A DNA stretch of 11,580 nucleotides from Thermoleophilia bacterium (GTDB taxonomy: Bacteria > Actinomycetota > Thermoleophilia > Gaiellales > Gaiellaceae). A program made the position numbers and the translations under genes. The stretch is taken from positions 1-11,580 of the forward strand of contig JAICLM010000049.1 of assembly GCA_025927435.1 (NCBI GenBank), in the 5' to 3' direction. Within the stretch, counting starts at the first letter, position 1. Each line of letters opens with the position of its first letter. A model generated the notes under the pieces. That model searched no databases and was not told where the DNA came from. It saw nothing but the letters and a program-made list of their open reading frames with translations. Below are positions 1 through 7,248 of this stretch, piece by piece.

Positions 1-15
1 AGGTCGCTACGACCT
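1..15. repeat. Short perfect inverted repeat at the window edge
   Basis: The first 15 bases form a perfect hairpin: AGGTCG, a three-base CTA loop, then CGACCT. It lies 39 bases before the zwf start codon. It could be the 3' part of an operator, a terminator remnant of an upstream gene, or chance. No T-run follows, so it is not a classical Rho-independent terminator. The sequence to its left is missing, so the repeat may be longer. A TAG at 15-17 in frame 3 could also end an upstream gene, but only four codons of it are visible. Confidence 0.3.
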
Positions 16-44
16 AGCCTCATGTGGTCCGGAGGTGGGGGAAA

Positions 45-51
45 GGAGAGG
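45..51 (+). promoter_or_regulatory. Ribosome binding site of zwf
   Basis: GGAGAGG lies just before the ATG at 55, with about six bases from the GGAG core to the start. It decides the start: an in-frame ATG at 22 has no comparable site and would add eleven unlikely Gly/Lys-rich residues. Confidence 0.75.
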
Positions 52-54
52 GCG

Positions 55-1485
55 ATGGCGTCGACAGTGACCGCCGCGGCTCCGGCGGGAGCCGCCACTG
101 CCGAGCAGGCGAAAGGCGATGTGCTCGTCGTGTTCGGGATCACCGGAGACCTCGCGAAGGTGATGACCTTCCGGTCGCTGTACCGGCTCGAGTCGCGCGG
201 GCTTCTCGATTGTCCGATCGTCGGCGTCGCGGTCGACGACTGGACGCTGGACGACCTCAAGGAACGGGCCCGGACCTCGATCGAAGGCACCGGAGAGAAG
301 CTCGACCAGGAGACGTTCGACCGCTTCGCCGAACGCCTCTCGTACGTTTCGGGAGACTTCACCGACCCGGCGACCTACGAACGCGTCGCCGCCGCGATCG
401 AGGGCATGACGAGCCCGGTCTTCTACCTCGAGATCCCGCCGTTCCTGTTCGGGCAGGTGGTGAAGCAGCTCTCCGACGCCGGCCTGACGCACGGCGCCAG
501 GATCGTGGTGGAGAAGCCGTTCGGCAACGACCTCGAGTCGGCCACTGCGCTTGCGGCCGAGCTGCACCAGTACATCGACGAGTCGCAGTTGTTCCGGATC
601 GACCACTACCTCGGGAAGATGGGCCTGGACGAGATCCTTCATCTCCGCTTCCAGAACGCGATCCTCGAGCCGATCTGGAACCGGAACTACGTGGCAGCGG
701 TCGAGATCACGATGGCCGAGTCGTTCGGCGTCGAGGACCGTGGCCACTTCTATGACCCGGTGGGGGCGCTCCGCGACGTCGTCGTCAACCACCTGATGCA
801 GGTGGTCGCGGCCTCGGCGATGGAGGTGCCGTCACGGTCGGACGCGGACACGCGCAAGAACGCAGTCGCCGGCCTGTTCCACTCGATCGAGCCGGCCAGC
901 CCGGAGCACTACGTGCGCGGACAGTACGACGGCTACCGCTCCATCGACGGCGTCGCTCACGACTCGGCCACGGAGACGTACGCCGCCCTCCGGCTCGACA
1001 TCGAGAACTGGCGCTGGTCGGGCGTGCCGTTCTTCATCCGGACCGGCAAGCGCCTCCCCGTGACGCAGACCGAGCTGCGTCTCGTCTTCAAGCGACCGCC
1101 GCGGCTCGGCATGGCCGGGGGACGGTTGGCGGAGCCGAACCAGCTCGTCGTCAAGCTCGATCCGTCCACGGGCGTCCGGCTCATCGTCGACGCGCATCGT
1201 GCCGACGCGTCCGGTCCTGCTCCGATCACGCTCGACGTCGAGTTCGCCGAGGAAGGCGGCGAGGGTCCGACGCCGTACGAGGTGCTCCTGCACGCCGCGC
1301 TCGTCGGCGACAGCAAGCGCTTCACCAGGCAGGATGGGATCGAGGAAGCGTGGCGGGTCATGCAGCCGCTGCTCGACGCGCCGCCTCCGGTGCGCGCGTA
1401 CGAGCCGGGGTCGTGGGGTCCGACAGAGGCCGACCGGCTGGTCTCCGGTTATGGGCGCTGGCACGGGCCCTGGATCGAGAGCTAG
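55..1485 (+). CDS. zwf: Glucose-6-phosphate 1-dehydrogenase
   Basis: This 476-residue cytoplasmic enzyme oxidises glucose 6-phosphate to 6-phosphogluconolactone with NAD(P)+, the entry step of the oxidative pentose phosphate and Entner-Doudoroff routes. The N-terminal Rossmann fold has the nucleotide loop GITGDLA at residues 28-34. EKPFG at 153-157 is the conserved substrate and cofactor lysine region. RIDHYLGK at 181-188 is the family signature, and NH at 245-246 carries the histidine expected to be the catalytic base. IRTGKRLP at 328-335 is the conserved C-terminal sugar-phosphate motif. The length is normal for the family. Two positions differ from the usual consensus: the signature ends KM rather than KE, and the motif before the catalytic His reads VNHLMQ rather than QNHLLQ. 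The ATG at 55 is chosen for its ribosome site. The GH15 gene follows after 22 bases, so the two are probably cotranscribed. Cofactor preference cannot be read from the sequence. Confidence 0.95.
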   Translation: MASTVTAAAPAGAATAEQAKGDVLVVFGITGDLAKVMTFRSLYRLESRGLLDCPIVGVAVDDWTLDDLKERARTSIEGTGEKLDQETFDRFAERLSYVSGDFTDPATYERVAAAIEGMTSPVFYLEIPPFLFGQVVKQLSDAGLTHGARIVVEKPFGNDLESATALAAELHQYIDESQLFRIDHYLGKMGLDEILHLRFQNAILEPIWNRNYVAAVEITMAESFGVEDRGHFYDPVGALRDVVVNHLMQVVAASAMEVPSRSDADTRKNAVAGLFHSIEPASPEHYVRGQYDGYRSIDGVAHDSATETYAALRLDIENWRWSGVPFFIRTGKRLPVTQTELRLVFKRPPRLGMAGGRLAEPNQLVVKLDPSTGVRLIVDAHRADASGPAPITLDVEFAEEGGEGPTPYEVLLHAALVGDSKRFTRQDGIEEAWRVMQPLLDAPPPVRAYEPGSWGPTEADRLVSGYGRWHGPWIES

Positions 1486-1507
1486 TGCACTCAGGAAAGA
1501 GTCGCCG

Positions 1508-3403
1508 ATGACCGCCGTCCCGACGAAGGAGCCCGCGGCTGCTCCGCAGAGCGCCGCCGCACCGTCGCCGTTCCCGCCGATCGCGGACTACGCGTTCCTG
1601 TCCGACTGCCACACGGGCGCGCTCGTCGCCCCGGACGGCGCGGTCGACTGGCTGTGCATTCCGAGCTTCGATTCGCCGAGCGTCTTCGGCAGCCTCCTCG
1701 ACCGTCAGGCCGGGTTCTTCCGCTTCGCCCCGTTCGGCATCTCGCACCCGACCGCCCGCGTCTACGTACCGGGGACGAACGTCTTCGAGACGACCTGGAA
1801 GACACCGTCCGGGTGGGTCGTGGTCCGCGACGCGCTGACGCTCGGCCCGAGGGAGCACGAGGACACCGTGACGCCGCATACACGGCCCCCCTCCGACGAC
1901 GACGGCGATCACATGCTCGTGCGCACGGTCGAGTGCCTCGACGGACGGGTCGAGATCGATCTGGTCTGCGAGCCTGCGTTCGACTACGGCCGCACGCCCG
2001 CGACCTGGACGATGGTCGACGGAACGGAGCATGCCGCCGACGCCTCGGGAGAGGGCGTGACCTTCAGGCTCGTCTCCGACCTCGCGATCGACGTCGAGGG
2101 CGAGACGGTGCGCGGACGCCACGAGCTCGAGGCGGGCGACCGGGCGTACTGTGCCCTCTCGTGGGCCGAGGGGCTGGTCGCACCGCAGAGCGTCGAGGAG
2201 GCGGCGGCGCGGATCGACTCGACGCTGCGCTTCTGGCGCCGCTGGCTGAGCAAGGCTCGGATCCCGGATCACAGGCTGCGCGATCCGGTGCAGCGGTCGG
2301 CGCTGACGATCAAGGGGCTGACGTACATGCCGACCGGCGCCACGGTGGCGGCGCTGACGACCTCGCTCCCTGAGACCCCCGGCGGAGAGCGGAACTGGGA
2401 CTACCGCTACACGTGGATCCGGGACACGACCTTCACCCTCCAGGCGCTCCACTTCCTCAACCTCGACTGGGAAGCGGGCGAGTTCATGGAGTTCGTCGCC
2501 GACCTCGAGCCGACGGAGGACGGGTCGCTCCAGATCATGTACGGCATCGACGGGCGGCGCGACCTGCGCGAGACGACCCGCGACGACCTGACCGGCTACT
2601 CGGGCGCCTCGCCCGTGCGGATCGGTAACGGCGCATTCGACCAGCGGCAGAACGACGTCTTCGGCGCCGTACTGGACTCGATCCTCCTCCACTCGCGCCA
2701 CAGCGCGCGCCTGCCGCGGCGTCTCTGGCCGATCGTGCAGGCGCAGGCGGAGTGCGCGATCCAGGTCTGGAAGCAGCCGGACCAGGGGATCTGGGAGGCG
2801 CGAGGCAAGCCTCAGCACTACGTCTCCTCGAAGCTGATGTGCTGGGTCGCGCTCGATCGCGCGGCCAAGCTCGCGGAGATCCGTGGGGATCCCAGGCTCG
2901 AGGAGAAGTGGGCCGCCGTCGCCGCTGAGATCCGTGCGGACATCCTCGAGCACGGAGTCCGCGACGGCGTGCTGCGCCAGCACTACGAAACCGAGTCGCT
3001 CGACGCGTCGACGCTCCTCGCCGCGATCTTCGGATTCCTGCCAGGCGACGACGAGACCCTGCGCCAGTCGGTGCTGGCGATCGCGAACGACCTCACCGAG
3101 GACGGCTTCGTCCTGCGCTACCGGACGGGCGAGACCGACGACGGCCTCTCGGGCAAGGAGGGGACCTTCCTGATCTGCTCCTTCTGGCTCGTCTCGGCGC
3201 TCGGGATCATCGGCGAGCGGCAGGCCGCGACCGACCTGATGGAGCGTCTGCTGCGCGTGGCCTCCCCGCTCGGCCTCTACGCCGAGGAGTTCGACGTGGC
3301 GACCGGGCGACACCTGGGCAACTTCCCGCAGGCGTTCTCGCATCTGGCCCTGATCGAGGCGGCTGCGCGAATCATCGTCCCGGAGATGCTCGCGGAGTAC
3401 TGA
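1508..3403 (+). CDS. GH15 family glucosidase (glucoamylase- or trehalase-like)
   Basis: This 631-residue glycoside hydrolase family 15 protein should release glucose from the non-reducing end of alpha-glucans or oligosaccharides, or split trehalose as the mycobacterial GH15 trehalases do. The N-terminal beta-sandwich domain starts with the family motif ADYAFLSD near residue 26, followed by DGAVDWLC near 43-50. The (alpha/alpha)6 barrel carries WDYRYTWIRD at 297-306. KEGTF has the probable catalytic acid Glu551, and GLYAEEFD at 589-596 has the probable base among Glu593/594. LGNFPQAFSHLAL near 603-615 is the usual C-terminal signature. The first 23 residues are Ala/Pro-rich with no signal peptide, so the enzyme is probably cytoplasmic and acts on glycogen-derived oligosaccharides or trehalose. 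The ATG at 1508 is preceded by AGGAAAGAG and starts just before the conserved domain. The open frame extends upstream into zwf only as a shadow. GH15 enzymes invert and release beta-glucose. Substrate is uncertain. Confidence 0.9.
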   Translation: MTAVPTKEPAAAPQSAAAPSPFPPIADYAFLSDCHTGALVAPDGAVDWLCIPSFDSPSVFGSLLDRQAGFFRFAPFGISHPTARVYVPGTNVFETTWKTPSGWVVVRDALTLGPREHEDTVTPHTRPPSDDDGDHMLVRTVECLDGRVEIDLVCEPAFDYGRTPATWTMVDGTEHAADASGEGVTFRLVSDLAIDVEGETVRGRHELEAGDRAYCALSWAEGLVAPQSVEEAAARIDSTLRFWRRWLSKARIPDHRLRDPVQRSALTIKGLTYMPTGATVAALTTSLPETPGGERNWDYRYTWIRDTTFTLQALHFLNLDWEAGEFMEFVADLEPTEDGSLQIMYGIDGRRDLRETTRDDLTGYSGASPVRIGNGAFDQRQNDVFGAVLDSILLHSRHSARLPRRLWPIVQAQAECAIQVWKQPDQGIWEARGKPQHYVSSKLMCWVALDRAAKLAEIRGDPRLEEKWAAVAAEIRADILEHGVRDGVLRQHYETESLDASTLLAAIFGFLPGDDETLRQSVLAIANDLTEDGFVLRYRTGETDDGLSGKEGTFLICSFWLVSALGIIGERQAATDLMERLLRVASPLGLYAEEFDVATGRHLGNFPQAFSHLALIEAAARIIVPEMLAEY

Positions 3404-3450
3404 GCAGTCCGGTATGGCATCGAGCGCCAGGGCCGCCACGACCCCTGCCT

Positions 3451-3458
3451 GAGGAGGA
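3451..3458 (+). promoter_or_regulatory. Ribosome binding site of the GMC oxidoreductase
   Basis: GAGGAGGA precedes the ATG at 3463 at the usual distance. It ends the 59-base gap after the GH15 gene, the longest gap in the plus-strand cluster. I see no convincing promoter or terminator in that gap. Confidence 0.8.
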
Positions 3459-3462
3459 GACG

Positions 3463-5046
3463 ATGGACTTCTATGACGTGATCATCATTGGCACCGGCGC
3501 AGGTGGCGGCACGCTCGCGCGCAGCCTCGCTCCGTCCGGCAAGCGGATCCTCCTGCTCGAGCGGGGAGACTGGCTGCCACGTGAGCCGGCGAACTGGCTC
3601 GCGCAGGACGTGTTCGTCGACAACAAGTACGTGTCGCCCGACACGTGGTACGACGAGACGGGAGTGCCCTTCCATCCTCAGGTGCATTACTTCGTCGGCG
3701 GCGCGACGAAGCTGTACGGCGCTGCGCTGTATCGCCTGCGGCCGCAGGACTTCGGCGAGCTCGAGCATCACGACGGGATCTCGCCCGCGTGGCCGATCAG
3801 CTACGACGAGCTCGAGCCCTACTACACGAGGGCCGAGCACGCGTACGAGGTGCACGGTGTCCGCGGCGAGGATCCGACCGAGGGACCCGCGAGCGCGCCG
3901 TACCCGTTCCCGGCCGTCTCGCACGAGCCCCGGATCCAGCAGCTCGCCGACGATCTCGAGGCCGCCGGTTACCGCCCGTTCCACGCGCCGTGCGGGATCA
4001 GGCTCAACGAGCCCAACATGCCGTACAGCGTCTGCGTTCGCTGCCAGAACTGCGACGGCTTTCCCTGTGCGGTGCACGGGAAATCGGACGCCGAGGTGCT
4101 CGGCGTCCGGCCGGCGCTCGAGCATCCGAACGTCACGCTGCTGACGAACGCGAAGGCTGTTCGCCTCCAAACAAACGACGCCGGAACGGTGGTCACGGGC
4201 GTGACCGTCGAGCGAGACGGTGAGACCGAGCAGTACGCAGGGGAGATCGTCGTGCTCGCGTGCGGCGCCGCGAACACCGCAGCCCTGCTCCTCGCGTCCG
4301 CGACCGACAAGCATCCGAACGGTCTTGCGAACGGGTCCGACCAGGTCGGCCGCAACTACATGTTCCATGCGAGCCAGGCGGTGCTGGCGCTCTCGCGCGA
4401 CGAGAACCCGACGGTCTTCCAGAAGACACTGGGGCTGAACGACTTCTACTTCGGCACAGACGAGCACGACTATCCGCTCGGGAACATCCAGATGGTCGGC
4501 AAGTCGCAGGCTCCGATGTTCCGCGGCGAGAAGCCGACGGAGACCAAGCTCGCGCCAGGTTGGACGCTCGACAAGGTCGCGAAGCATGCGATCGACTTCT
4601 GGCTCTCGACCGAAGACCTGCCGTTGCCCGAGAACCGCGTGACCGTCGACGGCGACGGCCGGCTCACCCTCGCGTACAGGGCGACGAACGACGTGCCGAA
4701 GCAGGAGCTGTACAGGAAGCTGAAGTCGATCCTCGGTCAGCTGCGCATGGAGACCGACCACCTGTTCGGCCGCTTCGCCTACATGAAGAACGAGATCCCG
4801 GTCGCCGGCTGCGCGCATCAGGCCGGCACCTGTCGCTTCGGGAGGGATCCGGACACCTCGGTGCTCGACGTCGACTGCAAGGCGCACGAGCTCGACAACC
4901 TCTACGTCGTCGACACGAGCGTCTTCCCGAGCATCGGGGCCGTCAACCCGGCGCTGACGGCGATGGCGAACTCGCTCCGCGTGGGCGACCATCTGATCGA
5001 ACGTCTGGGAGCGGCCGTGCCGGTCGAGGCGGAGGCGGTTGCGTGA
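3463..5046 (+). CDS. GMC family FAD-dependent oxidoreductase with Cys cluster
   Basis: This 527-residue protein belongs to the glucose-methanol-choline flavoprotein family, which oxidises alcohols, sugars or sterols with FAD. The ADP-binding loop GTGAGGG is at residues 10-16, and a conserved acidic end of strand two lies at LLLERGD (30-36). The C-terminal GMC domain has His452 in GCAHQAGTCRFG and Asn495 in GAVNPALTA, the expected catalytic His-Asn pair. Four cysteines, 191, 194, 197 and 202, form C-x2-C-x2-C-x4-C in the middle of the protein, with Cys177 close by. Some dehydrogenase-type GMC enzymes bind an iron-sulfur cluster, so this one may pass electrons to a quinone or cytochrome rather than to oxygen; that is inference. 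There is no signal peptide or twin-arginine motif at the N-terminus, so it is probably cytoplasmic or needs a partner for export. Its stop overlaps the start of the aldose epimerase gene. The substrate is unknown; neighbours suggest a sugar. Confidence 0.88.
   Translation: MDFYDVIIIGTGAGGGTLARSLAPSGKRILLLERGDWLPREPANWLAQDVFVDNKYVSPDTWYDETGVPFHPQVHYFVGGATKLYGAALYRLRPQDFGELEHHDGISPAWPISYDELEPYYTRAEHAYEVHGVRGEDPTEGPASAPYPFPAVSHEPRIQQLADDLEAAGYRPFHAPCGIRLNEPNMPYSVCVRCQNCDGFPCAVHGKSDAEVLGVRPALEHPNVTLLTNAKAVRLQTNDAGTVVTGVTVERDGETEQYAGEIVVLACGAANTAALLLASATDKHPNGLANGSDQVGRNYMFHASQAVLALSRDENPTVFQKTLGLNDFYFGTDEHDYPLGNIQMVGKSQAPMFRGEKPTETKLAPGWTLDKVAKHAIDFWLSTEDLPLPENRVTVDGDGRLTLAYRATNDVPKQELYRKLKSILGQLRMETDHLFGRFAYMKNEIPVAGCAHQAGTCRFGRDPDTSVLDVDCKAHELDNLYVVDTSVFPSIGAVNPALTAMANSLRVGDHLIERLGAAVPVEAEAVA
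5031..5035 (+). promoter_or_regulatory. Ribosome binding site of the aldose epimerase
   Basis: GGAGG inside the last codons of the GMC gene sits seven bases before the GTG at 5043. It supports GTG as the start and translation coupled to the upstream gene. Confidence 0.75.
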
Positions 5047-5993
5047 GCGAGGCCGGCGTGGCAACCGAGCTCGGTCAGATCGAGATCGCCCACGGCGAGC
5101 AACGCGTGGGTGTCGTCGCTCTCGGCGGCGGGCTCCGCTCGTACGAGGCCGCCGGCCGCGAGCTTCTCAACGGCTTTCGGCCCGGTGAGCGCCCGGCTTC
5201 CGGCCGAGGACAGGTGCTCGTCCCGTGGCCGAATCGGATCGAGGACGGAAGCTACGAGTTCGAGGGCAAGCGGCTGCAGCTTCCGCTGAGCGAGCCGGAG
5301 AACGGGAACGCGATCCACGGGCTCGTTCGCGGAGCGACCTGGAACCTCGTCGAGCACGAGCCGGACCGGGTCTTGCTGGACTACACGCTCGAGCCGCAGC
5401 CCGGCTACCCGTTCACGCTCGGCCTGAGCATCGAGTACGCCGTCTCGTCTGCCGGCCTCACTGTGACGACGACCGCCTGGAACCTCGGTACCGAGCACTG
5501 CCCCTACGGGGCCGGGCAGCATCCGTATCTCACCCTCGGCACTCCGACGATCGACACCCTGCGCCTGCAAGCTCCGGGCCAGGTCGTCATGTTCTCCGAC
5601 GAGCGCGGCCTGCCGGTGCGCTCCGCCCCGGTCGACGGAACCGAGTACGACTTCCGCGCCGGCCGGGAGATCGCCGAGACCGTGCTCGACCACGCCTTCA
5701 CCGAGCTCGAGCGTGACGGTGACGGCCGTGCCCGTGTCCTGCTCGACGACGTTGCGGGCGCCGCGGGTCTCACGCTCTGGGTAGACGAGAGCTACCGCTA
5801 TCTCATGCTGTACACGGGGGACTCGCACCCCGACGTCGCCAGGCGCGGCCTGGCCGTCGAGCCGATGACGTGTCCGCCGAACGCGTTTCGCACGGGGGAT
5901 TCGGTGATCCGACTCGAGCCGGGCGGGTCCGTCGCGAGCACCTGGGGGCTCGAGCCGCGGCTCGCGGCAGAGGGAGTCCGAGATGACAGCTAA
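5043..5993 (+). CDS. galM: Aldose 1-epimerase (mutarotase) family protein
   Basis: This 316-residue cytoplasmic enzyme of the GalM family interconverts alpha and beta anomers of aldohexoses. PWPNRI at 61-66 is the conserved N-terminal motif. His92 in AIHGLV and His160 in GQHPYL match the two catalytic histidines, Asp216 in LDHAFTEL matches the sugar-binding aspartate, and Glu273 in VEPMTCPPNAF matches the catalytic base. All key residues are present and the length fits the family. The GTG start at 5043 shares GTGA with the stop of the GMC gene and has a strong GGAGG site. The frame is open far upstream, but that part is a shadow of the GMC gene. The end overlaps the ndh start by 11 bases. It most likely supplies the right anomer to a neighbouring sugar enzyme. 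A related hexose-6-phosphate epimerase activity is possible, but the motif set is closer to the free-sugar group. Confidence 0.87.
   Translation: MSEAGVATELGQIEIAHGEQRVGVVALGGGLRSYEAAGRELLNGFRPGERPASGRGQVLVPWPNRIEDGSYEFEGKRLQLPLSEPENGNAIHGLVRGATWNLVEHEPDRVLLDYTLEPQPGYPFTLGLSIEYAVSSAGLTVTTTAWNLGTEHCPYGAGQHPYLTLGTPTIDTLRLQAPGQVVMFSDERGLPVRSAPVDGTEYDFRAGREIAETVLDHAFTELERDGDGRARVLLDDVAGAAGLTLWVDESYRYLMLYTGDSHPDVARRGLAVEPMTCPPNAFRTGDSVIRLEPGGSVASTWGLEPRLAAEGVRDDS
5969..5976 (+). promoter_or_regulatory. Ribosome binding site of ndh
   Basis: AGAGGGAG lies six bases before the ATG at 5983, within the end of the aldose epimerase gene. It fixes the ndh start and the 11-base overlap. Confidence 0.7.
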
Positions 5994-7242
5994 CGGACGT
6001 CCGCGCGTCCTGATCCTCGGCGGCGGGTTCGCCGGGGTCGGCGCGGCGCAGAAGCTCGAGCACGCCGACGCGGAGGTCGTCCTCGTCGACCGGCACGACT
6101 ACCACACCTTCCAGCCGCTCCTCTATCAACTCGCGACCGGCCTGCTCGAGACGACGGCCGTCGGACACTCGCTGCGCGACCTGCTCTCGCGCCACGAGAA
6201 CACCGTGGTCCACAAGGCTCGGGTGACCGCGATCGATCTCGATCAGCGAACGGTCGAGTTCGACGAGATCGGGCCGATCTCGTACGACTATCTCGTCTTT
6301 GCACTGGGGGCCGAGGTCAACTTCTTCGGCACCGCCGGTGCTCCCGACCACGCCTTCCCGATGTACACGCTGCCGCATGCGGTGCACCTCAAGGACCACC
6401 TGCTCGAGCGCTGGGAGGCGGTTGACCGCGACCCGAGCCTGCTCGCGGACGGTGCCCTCAACGTGGTGGTCGTCGGCGGCGGTCCGACCGGGGTCGAGAC
6501 CGCCGGCGCGCTGGCCGAGCTCTATCGAGGGGACTTTGCGACGGACTACCCCAACGTGGATCCCGAGGACGCCCGGGTGACCCTCGTCGAGGCCGGCCCG
6601 GAGCTCTTCGGGATGTTCAAGCCGAAGCTCCGCGACTACGCCGAGAAGGCGCTCACGAAGCGGGACGTGGAGGTGAAGACGGGCGCAGCCGTCGCTTCGG
6701 TGACGCCGACCACGGTCGAGCTGAAGTCGGGTGAGACCCTCAAGGCGCACACGCTCGTCTGGGGCGCCGGGCTGCAGGGGAACACCATCGTCCAGTCGCT
6801 CGAGCTCGAGCTCCAGCGTGGCAATCGGATCGGGGTAGGGCCGGATCTCACGCTTCCCGGTCGGTCGGAGGTCTTCGTCGTCGGGGACATCGCGGCGATC
6901 ACGGATTCGAAGACCGAGCAGGTGCTGCCGCAGCTCGGCTCGGTGGCGCTCCAGTCCGGGGAGCATGCGGGAAAGACGATCGCCGACAGAATCGCGGACA
7001 AGGAACCGAAGCCGTTCAAGTACAAGGACAAGGGGACGATGGCGACGATCGGTCGTGGCGCGGCGGTCGTCCAGATGCTCGGGGGGCGGACGATGACCGG
7101 CTTCAAGGCGCAGGCCGCCTGGGGAGCCGTGCACCTTGCGTTGCTGCCCACGAACGAGGATCGCGCCAAGGCCGTCGTCGACTGGGTCGGCGCAGCGGCG
7201 ACTCACCAGCGCGCCGGTCGGATCACGGTAGAACGGTCCTAG
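5983..7242 (+). CDS. ndh: Type II NADH:quinone oxidoreductase (NDH-2)
   Basis: This 419-residue FAD protein moves electrons from NADH to membrane quinone without pumping protons. The FAD-binding loop GGGFAG is at residues 13-18, followed by DRHDYHTFQPLLYQLATG, the usual NDH-2 sequence after the second strand. A second Rossmann loop, GGGPTGVETA at 165-174, binds NADH. VWGAGLQG (259-266) and VVGDIAAI (299-306) are the late FAD-contact motifs. The quinone-site segment, PQLGSVALQSG at 316-326, keeps Ala322 and Gln324 of the AQxAxQ pattern but has Gly-Ser where the first Ala-Gln is often seen. The C-terminal part (about 377-402) contains AWGAVHLALL, consistent with the amphipathic membrane anchor of the family. 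There are no long hydrophobic helices, so it is a peripheral protein on the inner face. It sits six bases before cydA, so NADH oxidation and oxygen reduction are probably made together. Confidence 0.93.
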   Translation: MTANGRPRVLILGGGFAGVGAAQKLEHADAEVVLVDRHDYHTFQPLLYQLATGLLETTAVGHSLRDLLSRHENTVVHKARVTAIDLDQRTVEFDEIGPISYDYLVFALGAEVNFFGTAGAPDHAFPMYTLPHAVHLKDHLLERWEAVDRDPSLLADGALNVVVVGGGPTGVETAGALAELYRGDFATDYPNVDPEDARVTLVEAGPELFGMFKPKLRDYAEKALTKRDVEVKTGAAVASVTPTTVELKSGETLKAHTLVWGAGLQGNTIVQSLELELQRGNRIGVGPDLTLPGRSEVFVVGDIAAITDSKTEQVLPQLGSVALQSGEHAGKTIADRIADKEPKPFKYKDKGTMATIGRGAAVVQMLGGRTMTGFKAQAAWGAVHLALLPTNEDRAKAVVDWVGAAATHQRAGRITVERS

Positions 7243-7248
7243 CGAACG

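Noticed and set aside
22..54. Earlier start for zwf at the ATG at 22
   Set aside because: It would place the good ribosome site inside the gene and add a Gly/Lys-rich leader not expected in this family.
1199..1507. Upstream extension of the GH15 frame into zwf
   Set aside because: The 103 extra codons are Arg/Ser-rich and overlap the conserved end of zwf; the ATG at 1508 has a ribosome site and fits the domain start.
1358..3439. A 693-codon open frame on the minus strand
   Set aside because: It is antisense to the GH15 gene and the end of zwf, Arg-rich and without recognisable motifs.
3414..3452. A 12-codon frame in the gap before the GMC gene
   Set aside because: It has no ribosome site and no codon pattern typical of a leader peptide; it is too short to support.
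4260..5042. Upstream extension of the aldose epimerase frame
   Set aside because: It overlaps the GMC catalytic domain in another frame and looks like shadow sequence; the GTG at 5043 has a GGAGG site and the GTGA overlap.
3277..5064. A 595-codon open frame on the minus strand
   Set aside because: It mirrors the GMC oxidoreductase, with charged low-complexity composition and no family features.
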